Assembly: GCA_002337605.1 (NCBI GenBank)
Contig: DDGL01000014.1
Coordinates: forward strand, 331,963-395,962
Source: Flavobacteriaceae bacterium UBA1903
GTDB taxonomy: Bacteria > Bacteroidota > Bacteroidia > Flavobacteriales > Flavobacteriaceae
Length of the DNA: 64,000 bases
Direction: 5' to 3'
Made by a program: the position numbers and the translations under genes. This document shows positions 45,673 through 54,036 of this stretch, piece by piece. Every line of letters starts with the position of its first letter. The stretch's first letter is position 1. The notes beneath the pieces were generated by a model, which did no database searches, was not told the DNA's origin, and worked only from the letters and a program-made list of their open reading frames with translations.

Positions 45673-46429
45673 CTATCAATTCGTTAACGGAAACTGTTCT
45701 GTATCCGTGGTGCTGCAAATATATCAAAGTGTGTTCCAAAATATAAGGAATGTTTTTATGCGTATCATGCAGCAAAATAACAGCTCCAGGCTCTATATTC
45801 CTTTGTATAGATTTTAGCATAGCATCTTTGTGGCGTATAGGAGACGTATCGTACGTGCGCAGACTCCACCCTATTACTGTGTGTTTTGTAAATTCAATGG
45901 CTTTTGCCAAATGTGGTGTTGTAACTCCGTAGGGAGGTCTAAAAAGGGCAGGTTTTTTACCCAAGATTGCTTCCAATACGGCGTCATTTTTTTCCAGTTC
46001 TTCTATCCAGCATTTAGTGCCTTTAAAACCAATATAAGGTTTATGAGAATAACTATGATTGCCAATGGTGTGTCCGGCATCAACTATTTGCTGCACTAAC
46101 TCTGGATATTTTTCAGCATTCTTTCCTATACAGAAAAATGTTGCCTTGACCTTGTACTTCTTCAACAAAGCCAATACTTTTGGGGTATACAACGGATGTG
46201 GGCCATCGTCAAACGTAAGTGCAATTGCGTCGCTTTGGTAAGAATTTAAGTTTGTGAAAGATTTCAAAAAAAAATTGTGGCTCATAGAAAAGGAACCCAC
46301 AATTAATAGCAACAGGAAAAGAGCAATGAGCACATAAAAGACCCAAACTGGAAATTGCATGAACAAGCTACAAAGGGACAATGCTATAAATAGCACTATA
46401 AAAAGTATGAGCGTCCTTTTAAAATTCAT
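45662..46429 (-). CDS. Polysaccharide deacetylase (NodB) family protein
   Basis: The 255-residue protein has two membrane helices at the N terminus and then a NodB domain: LTFDDGPHPLYTP (Asp74, Asp75), metal ligands in GNHSYSHKP (His125, His129), FRPPYG and the late GAVILLHD. All metal and catalytic residues of carbohydrate esterase family 4 are present, so it should remove acetyl groups from N-acetylated sugars. In this operon its substrate may be the sugar added by the GT2 enzyme. It overlaps the CLF-like gene by 4 bases and lolA by 11. Confidence 0.9.
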   Translation of the reverse strand: MNFKRTLILFIVLFIALSLCSLFMQFPVWVFYVLIALFLLLLIVGSFSMSHNFFLKSFTNLNSYQSDAIALTFDDGPHPLYTPKVLALLKKYKVKATFFCIGKNAEKYPELVQQIVDAGHTIGNHSYSHKPYIGFKGTKCWIEELEKNDAVLEAILGKKPALFRPPYGVTTPHLAKAIEFTKHTVIGWSLRTYDTSPIRHKDAMLKSIQRNIEPGAVILLHDTHKNIPYILEHTLIYLQHHGYRTVSVNELIDEK

Positions 46430-47442
46430 GTTTTTGAAAGCAAAATAAAGCTATGATTTTGCCCTTTTTCTTGAGTATAAATTAAAATATTTTGATACTT
46501 GGGTGTCACATCTGGTTCACAATTATAACCTGGCGCACACTGCTCCTGCAACAAATACTGTGCCCACCATACTGCAAAACCCATGCAAGTATAAAAATCT
46601 CCTGAATATTCTTTAAACGGAATCCGCACAATCTTTGGTAAAAATGATTTTGAAACAACATTGTAATACCCATCATAACTGTCGCCAGTAGTTCCCAGGA
46701 AAACTGCATCAATACTTTCAGTTTCCAATTGATTTTCACGTAAGAACTGAAGCATTTTTTCGGTAATGTCATCTTCTGAAACAGTTCTGAAAGTCTGTAA
46801 GCCTCTTAAAATCACACCTTCTTCCTTGACTTCCTGAGAGAGCACGAAAAAAGCGGTTCCTTCTCCATAAGGAACCTGTTTAGGAATTGTTTCCTGTTGT
46901 TCTTTTAGTCGAACATATTCTACAAACTCAGTTCCCAATTCGTCTACACACCCTGCCAGAACAGTTGTTGCGCTCCCTTCTTGCAATGCAAGTTGTGCAT
47001 CAAACAAGGTACTTTCAAAAGACAGTGAACCGTGAACGTAGGTATTGTTGTAGGCTTTACAGTGCAACCCAAGTGCTATCTGTCCGCCTACCGTATTATG
47101 TGTGGACTGAATAAAAGCTGTGGGCGTTAAAAACTCTTCCTTGTTTTCTATCAAGGCGTTCAGAAACTTTTCGGTATCCAGCATACACCCCATCCCGCTA
47201 CCAGTGATAATGGCATCGGGTTGCTCCACATTTGCTTTTTGTAAAGCTTTAGACGCGGCTGCCACACCCATTTTTACAGCAGGCGCCATTCTCCTTGCTG
47301 CTGCAGGCGGTATAAAATCACGATACTCAGGGTGTTTTGCCTGTACTTTTCCCTCGGAAGTTTTTAATGGAACCATGATTCCGTCCTCAAAACTATCCTG
47401 AGCAGTAATACAGACGGCGCTATGAATGTAAATAGGTTTCAC
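46426..47442 (-). CDS. Ketosynthase-like protein without active-site Cys (chain-length-factor type)
   Basis: The 338 residues follow the thiolase fold of beta-ketoacyl synthases (ARRMAPAVKMGVAAASKALQ, DAIITGSGMGCMLDTEKFLN, TVLAGCVDELGTEFVEYV) but the nucleophile segment reads NNTYVHGSLSFESTL where an active enzyme has ACSS or ACAS. The C-terminal HGT and NxxGH histidines are also not in place, and it is about 60 residues short. This is the make-up of a chain-length factor pairing with an active ketosynthase; the 396-residue ketosynthase just upstream, overlapping by 4 bases, is the natural partner, as with the ApeC/ApeO pair. Confidence 0.82.
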   Translation of the reverse strand: MKPIYIHSAVCITAQDSFEDGIMVPLKTSEGKVQAKHPEYRDFIPPAAARRMAPAVKMGVAAASKALQKANVEQPDAIITGSGMGCMLDTEKFLNALIENKEEFLTPTAFIQSTHNTVGGQIALGLHCKAYNNTYVHGSLSFESTLFDAQLALQEGSATTVLAGCVDELGTEFVEYVRLKEQQETIPKQVPYGEGTAFFVLSQEVKEEGVILRGLQTFRTVSEDDITEKMLQFLRENQLETESIDAVFLGTTGDSYDGYYNVVSKSFLPKIVRIPFKEYSGDFYTCMGFAVWWAQYLLQEQCAPGYNCEPDVTPKYQNILIYTQEKGQNHSFILLSKT

Positions 47443-48629
47443 GCTTTACTGAATACTAACGATGAACAATTACCTCCAAATCCAAAAGAATTGGAAAGCA
47501 CATTTTGCAACTCTTTTTTATAAAGTTTTACAACGGGTTTTAGTTGTGTTTCCGGCATCTTAGCTTCAAAATTAAGGTTAGGAAACATACAGTTTTCCTG
47601 TAACGCTAAGACTGAGAACACCGCTTCTACAGCACCTGCAGCAGCTAAGGTGTGGCCTGTAAATGGTTTAGTAGAACTGAAACCTGGAATTTTGTTATCA
47701 AAAATTCGTTGTAACGCAACACTTTCAGACAAATCGTTATTGGGGGTTGCTGTTCCATGGGCGTTCACGTAGTCTATTTTTGATGGTGCTATTCCGGCAA
47801 TCTCCAGTGCTTTTTTCATTGCTAAAAATGCGCCTTCTCCAGTTGCCGAAGAGGCGGTTTGGTGGTGTGCATCGTTTGCATTTCCATAGCCTGAAAGGTA
47901 TGCAAGGGCGTTCTTTCCTTTGGCCGCTGCTTCAGATTCTAATACAAGATAGGCTGCAGCTTCGCCAAGGTTTAATCCATTGCGGTTTGCATCAAAGGGC
48001 TTGCAGTCAGTTTCAGATAGCAACAGTAAAGATTTAAATCCGTTAATGGTAAACTTTGAAAGGGCATCGGTTCCACCCACGATCACCCGATCCAGCTTAC
48101 CTGCTTTTATAAGTCGCGCCCCCAGCATGATGGCATTAGCCGCTGAGGAACAAGCTGTACTAACCGTGGTGGTAAATCCGGTAATTCCTAGTAGGTCAGC
48201 TATTTTTTGAGTGCTATCGCCTGCGTGGTGGCTTGAGATGTATTTTTGAGATTCAGGATTTGTAATAAACTCTTTGAGGTGAGTTTCAGTTTTGTCCATT
48301 CCTCCTACAGTTGTAGCTGAAATAAATCCTGTTTTACCTTCAGAAATATCATTAATTTCAGCTTGCTTCACGGCTTCTAAAGCAGCCATACCACCTAATA
48401 AGGCTGTTCTTGTATAATTATGATTTTGAGGAAGATGTAGGAGTGCTTCCATCTCAACATTTGTGAATGCAACTTCGCCTACTTTTATGGTTGTAGCGTG
48501 AATACTTTCAATTTTTTGAAGTTTTCCAACACCACTTTTAGAGTTCAGTAACGCTTTTTTATTTGTTGCCACGGTATTCCCAAGGGCGGAGATAATTCCT
48601 AATCCGGTTATGGCGATTTTTTGAGGCAT
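47439..48629 (-). CDS. Beta-ketoacyl-ACP synthase (FabF-like), polyene ketosynthase
   Basis: A 396-residue condensing enzyme with a complete Cys-His-His set: Cys160 in VSTACSSAANAIML, the first His in VNAHGTATPNND and the second in KPFTGHTLAAAGAVEA. It would join malonyl-ACP to the growing polyene. Start ITGLGIISALGNTV and end FGFGGNCSSLVF are typical of FabF. It overlaps the CLF-like gene and lies 46 bases after the ACP gene, so ACP, ketosynthase and CLF form a module. Confidence 0.93.
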   Translation of the reverse strand: MPQKIAITGLGIISALGNTVATNKKALLNSKSGVGKLQKIESIHATTIKVGEVAFTNVEMEALLHLPQNHNYTRTALLGGMAALEAVKQAEINDISEGKTGFISATTVGGMDKTETHLKEFITNPESQKYISSHHAGDSTQKIADLLGITGFTTTVSTACSSAANAIMLGARLIKAGKLDRVIVGGTDALSKFTINGFKSLLLLSETDCKPFDANRNGLNLGEAAAYLVLESEAAAKGKNALAYLSGYGNANDAHHQTASSATGEGAFLAMKKALEIAGIAPSKIDYVNAHGTATPNNDLSESVALQRIFDNKIPGFSSTKPFTGHTLAAAGAVEAVFSVLALQENCMFPNLNFEAKMPETQLKPVVKLYKKELQNVLSNSFGFGGNCSSLVFSKA

Positions 48630-48675
48630 AGTAAAAGAGTATTCAATAAGCGTAAGCCATTGTTAGAAGTTTCAG

Positions 48676-48936
48676 CTACTTCTTTCGGTTTGCTTCAACA
48701 TACGAAGCTAAAACCTCAACAGATTTAAAAATAGACTTACTCTCTTCCGGATCGGTTAATTTTATTCCGTAATCCTTGTCTAAAAGTACAATTAATTCCA
48801 GAGCATCGATAGAATCCAGTCCAAGTCCATCACCAAAAAGAGGATCGGTGTCATTAATATCTGCTACGGTAAACTCTTCCAGATTCAAGGCTTCTAGTAT
48901 GCTTTCTTTCAATTCTTGCTTCAATGCTTCCATCAA
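48676..48936 (-). CDS. Acyl carrier protein
   Basis: The 86-residue acidic protein has the phosphopantetheine site Ser42 in FGDGLGLDSIDALELIVLLD. It carries the growing polyene in this cluster. Its reading frame overlaps the upstream ketosynthase-like gene by 4 bases. It differs from the housekeeping ACP (LGADSLDTVE) in the site sequence, as expected for a dedicated carrier. Confidence 0.95.
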   Translation of the reverse strand: MMEALKQELKESILEALNLEEFTVADINDTDPLFGDGLGLDSIDALELIVLLDKDYGIKLTDPEESKSIFKSVEVLASYVEANRKK

Positions 48937-49553
48937 CGTTGCGTATATAAATTTTGTATGTTCTGTTTTGTGTGTGGTATATTACCCTTTTGGGTTACTA
49001 AATAGAAAAAACCGTGCCGCGTAGCTCCATCTACTTCGGTCCAACCACATAATACGTGATGGCACTTTTTTTCTTGTAGCAAACTTACAGTATATTTTTG
49101 AAGAAATTCGGCTTCAAACTGCTCAAAAACAAAGAAGGCATTTTCGGTTTGCAACTGGTGGCGAATAGCAACTTCCCCCATCCCTATATTAGGTAAGGTA
49201 TACACAAAAACTGCGGGACTTGGGTAAAAGTCGGTATTGGATTGAATGGATTTTTGATGTTTCCTGTCGGTTTCTAAGCTGCTGCTTTTATTTGAAAACA
49301 CTAAAGCAGTGTCTTGTATGTTTTTTAATGAGCTGCTTTCTTTTTTCAGCAACAATTCGGCTCCTAAAAAAGTAAGCTTGCTCAGCGCATCCATTTTAAA
49401 AAACTTAGAATATTTCAGGTTTTGAAGTTGATATATTTTTTTCAGAAAAGCATCAAAATCAGCAGTTTCATTTTTCAGAATTACAGCACCATTTACTGAA
49501 ACTTCTTCAGCAGTCATGTGGCAAAAATCTGAAATGAAATATTCGTTTTTCAA
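48933..49553 (-). CDS. Truncated ketosynthase-like protein of unknown role
   Basis: The 206 residues lack strong signatures. The segment YSKFFKMDALSKLTFLGAEL resembles the N-terminal helix of ketosynthases, and IQDTALVFSNKSSSLETDRK resembles the strand and loop following it. FYPSPAVFVYTLPNIGMGEV then matches the part before the nucleophile, but no Cys stands in the expected place. It ends early. I read it as a condensing-enzyme relative that lost the active site, perhaps a scaffold or priming factor; the function is unknown. It overlaps both neighbouring genes by 4 bases. Confidence 0.65.
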   Translation of the reverse strand: MKNEYFISDFCHMTAEEVSVNGAVILKNETADFDAFLKKIYQLQNLKYSKFFKMDALSKLTFLGAELLLKKESSSLKNIQDTALVFSNKSSSLETDRKHQKSIQSNTDFYPSPAVFVYTLPNIGMGEVAIRHQLQTENAFFVFEQFEAEFLQKYTVSLLQEKKCHHVLCGWTEVDGATRHGFFYLVTQKGNIPHTKQNIQNLYTQR

Positions 49554-50617
49554 GCCTCGTTCTTTTTACAAACCAACATTGTGTGGTACTCGCCTAACTT
49601 AATGTCTTCTTCAACTTTTAATCCAGCCTTTTCAACAAGTTTTATAAAAACAGTGGCTGGATACATTTTACTATTTCCATTAGCAAGCGCAGTAAAATAT
49701 AGGGATGTGGCTTCTAACACATATTGTGCATTGTCAAATTTTTGACGGTCTGTAAATGTTTCAGTAATAAGCAGCGGCATCGTATCGTCCATTACAGCAA
49801 CACAGGATTTAAGAATTTTCACTATTTCATCTTCCGAAAAACAATCTAAAAACTGGCTCATCCAGATCAAATCTGCCCCTTTTTCCAGTTGCGGATTGGG
49901 CGCCAACCAGTCAATTTCTTTTCCATTAATTCGACTACCAAATCCAGCATCTTTTACATTCTTCAATGCTTTTTTTAGCTGTCCGGATAAATCGTAAATA
50001 GTGATGGTAATGTCTTCAGAATTTGACAAACATTGCAATGCAAACTTCCCTGTATTACCTCCAATATCGTAAATGTGCTTAGGATTTTTTGAATAGACTA
50101 TCTGAAGTGCTTCTGTAAAAATACCATCGCTGTAGTGGTGGTCAAACTCAAACCACGATTGCTGTACTTCGGATGAAAGATGAGAAAGTCCTTCGTAAAT
50201 GGTATTCCAGTTTCCAAACTCTTTTAAACCCTCAGGTTTTTGATTTTTTATGGAATCTTTCAGATGAAATAACCCTTTATAGCAAACATCATTTGTAAAA
50301 TTCAGGTTTACACTTACGGTTTTGTCATAATTTAAAAAATATCCTGTTTTGGTGAGTTCAAAATTAGCAGCATCATTTTTCTTTACCAGTCCAGCACTTT
50401 CTGCCATTTCCAGTAACACACCCAAACCATATTCAGGGATTTTTAGTGCTTCGCAAATATCCAGTAATGAAACTCCATTGGCATCCCTATTATCAAAAAT
50501 ATAGCTAAAAACTCCAAGCTTGCGGAGTGAAACAGAAGTCTGAAACACAAAAGGAGCCAACGCAATACGCTGGGCTTCTTCTAAGGCATCTATAGCTTTA
50601 ATGGTTTTTTTAGCCAT
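49550..50617 (-). CDS. SAM-dependent O-methyltransferase (winged-helix type)
   Basis: The 355-residue protein has an N-terminal helical/winged-helix dimerisation domain (APFVFQTSVSLRKLGVFSYI) and a Rossmann methyltransferase domain with the SAM loop HIYDIGGNTGKFALQCLS and the acidic YDLSGQLKKALKNV. LIWMSQFLDCFSEDEIVKIL matches the catalytic-region helix of small-molecule O-methyltransferases. In aryl polyenes the aryl ring is often methylated or methoxylated, so tailoring of the ring is the likely job. Confidence 0.85.
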   Translation of the reverse strand: MAKKTIKAIDALEEAQRIALAPFVFQTSVSLRKLGVFSYIFDNRDANGVSLLDICEALKIPEYGLGVLLEMAESAGLVKKNDAANFELTKTGYFLNYDKTVSVNLNFTNDVCYKGLFHLKDSIKNQKPEGLKEFGNWNTIYEGLSHLSSEVQQSWFEFDHHYSDGIFTEALQIVYSKNPKHIYDIGGNTGKFALQCLSNSEDITITIYDLSGQLKKALKNVKDAGFGSRINGKEIDWLAPNPQLEKGADLIWMSQFLDCFSEDEIVKILKSCVAVMDDTMPLLITETFTDRQKFDNAQYVLEATSLYFTALANGNSKMYPATVFIKLVEKAGLKVEEDIKLGEYHTMLVCKKNEA

Positions 50618-50647
50618 GGAAAGGGAGGTTGGTTGTAGTTGTTTTTG

Positions 50648-51790
50648 CTAAGATACTTTTTTAAAGAGAACTGCCGTGTTGCAACCACCAAAACCTGAGG
50701 CGGTTTTCAATAAAATATCAATTGGTTTTTTTTGTTTTTGTAACAGAATATGCAAAGGTTTGGAAACACCCAGTTCATCGAAACCAGGCGAGGGAAGCAT
50801 TGTTTGGTGATGCATCATTTCTAAGCCAATTACAGTTTCTAATAAGCCTGAAGCCCCCAGGGTATGTCCAAAAGCTCCTTTTAAACTATGCAAAGGAATG
50901 TGCTGCATATGCTGGCGTGTAAAGGCAATAGCCTCCATCTCGTCGTTATAAAGTGTAGCAGTCCCATGGGCTGAAATAAAATCGACCCCATTTGCCTCCA
51001 ACTGACCTTCCTTTAAGGCAGCCGCGATACTTTTGTACAACCCTTCGCCCGTTCGGGAAGGTCCTGAAATGTGGTTGGCGTCATTGCAAGAGCCAGCACC
51101 TATGATCTCTACAGCATTTTTGGTGTGCTTTTCTTTTGAAATAAAAACTGATGCCGCTGCTTCACCCAAACTAATTCCGCTACGGTATTTTGAATAGGGT
51201 TTACAAGGGGCAACACTCAATGCTTTAAACGACTGAAATCCGGACAGTGTAAACTTGGTCACTAAATCTCCCGCAACTAGTACAGCATTCTCATAAAGAC
51301 CTGTTGAAATCATTCGTTTCGCTACGGTTACAGCCAGGATTCCAGAAACACAGGCATTTGAAACTATAACAGGTTCGGTTTTAAAATTGTAAAAGTCGGC
51401 TAGTTTTTTTGCCAGCATAGGCAAATAAGCTCGGCTTTCATCAAAGGCACTGTTTACATCTAAAGCATCTATATTTCCTTTGGTGGTCGCTACCAGCAAT
51501 GCTGTTTTTTCTGTGATTTTTACTTCGGAGTTTGCTAGGGTTTGCGCCATAGCAAGTAGCATCATTTTTTCTAGCTTGGTGTACTGTTGAGGATTTCCCA
51601 ACTGCTGAAATTGCGTGTTTATTTTTTTTTCAGAAAGCATCGCCGCATAAAAAGGTGTTTCTGAAACTGCCGTATCTTCCTGCTTTTTAAGCGCTGTATT
51701 ATCTTGCAGCAACATCTCAAATGTATCTTCTGCCGAAAACCCCAAAGGTGTGACCAGTCCAGCTGCCGAAATGTAACAAGGTGCTTTCAA
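50648..51790 (-). CDS. Second beta-ketoacyl-ACP synthase (FabF-like)
   Basis: A 380-residue condensing enzyme with Cys147 in VSNACVSGILAVTVAKRM, His in ISAHGTATLYNDEMEA and His in FGHTLGASGLLETVIG, so the triad is complete. It is more divergent than the first enzyme (ACVS rather than ACSS). A separate ketosynthase for the first elongation or for a lipid anchor is possible (ApeR-like role). It starts within the stop of the dehydratase gene (4-base overlap). Confidence 0.92.
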   Translation of the reverse strand: MKAPCYISAAGLVTPLGFSAEDTFEMLLQDNTALKKQEDTAVSETPFYAAMLSEKKINTQFQQLGNPQQYTKLEKMMLLAMAQTLANSEVKITEKTALLVATTKGNIDALDVNSAFDESRAYLPMLAKKLADFYNFKTEPVIVSNACVSGILAVTVAKRMISTGLYENAVLVAGDLVTKFTLSGFQSFKALSVAPCKPYSKYRSGISLGEAAASVFISKEKHTKNAVEIIGAGSCNDANHISGPSRTGEGLYKSIAAALKEGQLEANGVDFISAHGTATLYNDEMEAIAFTRQHMQHIPLHSLKGAFGHTLGASGLLETVIGLEMMHHQTMLPSPGFDELGVSKPLHILLQKQKKPIDILLKTASGFGGCNTAVLFKKVS

Positions 51791-52239
51791 GATTCCAACG
51801 GTTTTAAGATCGTGCTCATTTCAGCCGAAGCGATGTTAACATCACCAACTTTAGACTCCAGACGTACCAGTATCATCTCCATTGCGCTATAGGAAATATG
51901 TACTTCGGTTCGCAGGGTATCCCCAACCTGGGGAAGCTGTCTGATTTCAGCTTTTTTAATAGCACCAATATACCCTTCCCGGGTAGCTTTTTTGTTTAAA
52001 TAACCCGAATAACCAGTATGTAAAGCAGCACTTTGCGCCATATGCTCTAAAATTCCTGCTTCGGAAAATTTGTTTTCTTTTACAAATAAGCATTGTTGGG
52101 GAATAAGAAAACTACTTACCAGACTATTCGCATCGTGGTAGCGCAATGTGTCTACTAAGATCATGGGTTCCCGATGTGGAATGAGTTTTTTCAGAAACTC
52201 CATGTTAGTAATAGGAAGTGAACTATTTGGGTAATCCAT
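51787..52239 (-). CDS. ApeP-like hotdog 3-hydroxyacyl-ACP dehydratase
   Basis: The 150-residue hotdog protein has LKKLIPHREPMILVDTLRYH near the N terminus (the LPHRPPMLLVD element) and FSEAGILEHMAQSAALHTGY, with a Glu-His pair on the central helix. Compared with FabZ the catalytic GHFP loop is not in the usual place, and the layout fits the ApeP-type dehydratase of aryl polyene systems. It would work with FabG and the ketosynthases. Confidence 0.85.
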   Translation of the reverse strand: MDYPNSSLPITNMEFLKKLIPHREPMILVDTLRYHDANSLVSSFLIPQQCLFVKENKFSEAGILEHMAQSAALHTGYSGYLNKKATREGYIGAIKKAEIRQLPQVGDTLRTEVHISYSAMEMILVRLESKVGDVNIASAEMSTILKPLES

Positions 52240-52342
52240 TAATTTATTCTTTTTGGGAGGCCTTTTAATAATCTCGCTAGGCTATTCATAGAAGCAGACT
52301 TAAGCAAAAAAGTGCTACTTACCATTTGACTAGTTACCTACT

Positions 52343-53263
52343 TTACAATCCCTTTCCCCAAAAGTCGTAAAAATTAAACCATTGTAGCGGATATTTTTTG
52401 ACAACTAATTCTAAATGCGCTGCAAATTTGTTGAGTAGATCTTGCGCGTCGCGACGTTCAACCTTTACTTTTCTTGCGTATAAATGGTAGTGCTTTTTGG
52501 GTTCTCTCATTACATACACAAACAAAACAGGTACTTGCATGCGGGTGGCGATTTGAAACGGCCCAATAGGAAACTTTGCTTTTTTACCCAGCAATTCGGC
52601 TTCCAGAGTTTTGGTTTTATTTAGGAATCGATCTCCTGAAATGCATACAATTCTATTTTGGGCAATGGCAGCACTTATTTCAAATATATGTGACATATCT
52701 TCCTTTACCACTATAAAATTCACGTGATCCCGCTTGGTGAATTGCCCAAGATATTCTTTAATATCCTCGTGATCCTGGTCGGTAATAACAATGCTTATGG
52801 CTGCATCAAAATTTCGTTTTTTGAAAAAGTGTTGCGCCAACTCAAAATTGCCCACGTGGGCACTTATAAGAATTCCTCCTTCCTCCTTTTGCAACATTTC
52901 GGTGATATGCTCCTCTCCGTCAAACTCATACGAATACGCATCTCCCTTGCCAATAGGAATGGCGATCTTGTCTACTAACGATTGCCCAAAAACATAATAA
53001 TTCTTGTAAATACTAACACAACTTTTAAGCCAGCTGTAGCCTAAGCGTTTCGTGTAAAAATAGTGTAAAGCCTTTGCATTATTACGTACTGCCAAGCAGA
53101 AATAAGGGATCGGTAAATGCATTAAGGCATACGCAGCCCGAATTCCGAATTTCCGGATGAAAAAAACAAATATCTTGAATCCCGTCACGGTACCACGTGA
53201 TTTTCCTGTCCAGGTGGCTGCGTTTTCAGTAGTTGTAATAGTTTGATTTTTTGCCAAACCCAA
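52343..53263 (-). CDS. Lysophospholipid acyltransferase (LpxL/HtrB-like)
   Basis: The 306-residue protein resembles lipid A late acyltransferases: the HxxxxE catalytic motif is His136-Glu141 in ILISAHVGNFELAQHFFKKR, and CISGDRFLNKTKTLEAELLG and FPIGPFQIATRMQVPVLFVY are the conserved later parts. A hydrophobic anchor lies near residues 40-60. In aryl polyene clusters an acyltransferase of this kind is thought to join the polyene to a lipid. It is 40 bases after fabG. Confidence 0.88.
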   Translation of the reverse strand: MGLAKNQTITTTENAATWTGKSRGTVTGFKIFVFFIRKFGIRAAYALMHLPIPYFCLAVRNNAKALHYFYTKRLGYSWLKSCVSIYKNYYVFGQSLVDKIAIPIGKGDAYSYEFDGEEHITEMLQKEEGGILISAHVGNFELAQHFFKKRNFDAAISIVITDQDHEDIKEYLGQFTKRDHVNFIVVKEDMSHIFEISAAIAQNRIVCISGDRFLNKTKTLEAELLGKKAKFPIGPFQIATRMQVPVLFVYVMREPKKHYHLYARKVKVERRDAQDLLNKFAAHLELVVKKYPLQWFNFYDFWGKGL

Positions 53264-53303
53264 GTGCTTCTTTTGTTGGCAAATTTAAAGGATTTTTGAG
53301 AAT

Positions 53304-54035
53304 TTAACCGTAAATCCCTCCGTTGATGTTGACCACTTCCCCTGTGATGTAAGCTGCTTTTTCAGAAGCTAAAAAAGAAACAAGATGTGCAACTTCATCG
53401 GGGGTGCCGAAACGGTTTAACGGCACTAGCTTCTTCAGCTCTTTTTCATCGAGATCTTTTGTCATATCACTTGTTATAAATCCTGGCGCTACAGCATTGA
53501 CCGTTACATTTCGCTTAGCTACTTCCTGTGCCAGCGATTTTGTAGCCGAAATGACCGCTCCCTTTGCAGCGGCATAATTTACTTGTCCTGCGGTTCCTTT
53601 TAACCCAGAAAGCGATACCACATTTATGATGCGTCCAAACCGATTTAGCAACATAGGCTGTAACAACGGTTTGGTAACATTGAAAAATCCGTTTAGGTTC
53701 GTATCCATCACACTATTCCAGTCTTCGTCTTTCATCCACATAAAAAGACCATCTTTTGTAATGCCTGCATTATTCACCAGTATCTCAATCACCGCTTCTT
53801 TATTATTCTCTTGCCAGGCCTGCAGTGCTTTTGCAGTGTCTTCAGCATTGGAAACATCAAATTGAAGTAATTCTCCTGTTCCTCCTGCTGAATTGATTTC
53901 GGAAAGCGTTTCGTTTGCGGCAGTTTCATTTCCACGAAAATTAATAAGTATGTGGTATCCTAAATCCTTTGCCAATTGTATGCAAATAGCACGGCCAATG
54001 CCCCTGGATCCTCCTGTAACGAGTGCGTAGTTCAT
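53304..54035 (-). CDS. fabG: 3-oxoacyl-ACP reductase (FabG-like)
   Basis: The 243-residue short-chain dehydrogenase has the NADP loop VTGGSRGIG at 6-14, NNAG at 88-91, and the catalytic triad Ser141, Tyr154 and Lys158 in NVVSLSG and YAAAK. It would reduce the 3-oxoacyl-ACP in each cycle (ApeQ role). It lies one base after the ammonia-lyase stop. The cluster location makes it specific to polyene synthesis rather than general fatty acid synthesis, but the symbol fabG is used for family only. Confidence 0.9.
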   Translation of the reverse strand: MNYALVTGGSRGIGRAICIQLAKDLGYHILINFRGNETAANETLSEINSAGGTGELLQFDVSNAEDTAKALQAWQENNKEAVIEILVNNAGITKDGLFMWMKDEDWNSVMDTNLNGFFNVTKPLLQPMLLNRFGRIINVVSLSGLKGTAGQVNYAAAKGAVISATKSLAQEVAKRNVTVNAVAPGFITSDMTKDLDEKELKKLVPLNRFGTPDEVAHLVSFLASEKAAYITGEVVNINGGIYG

Positions 54036-54036
54036 G

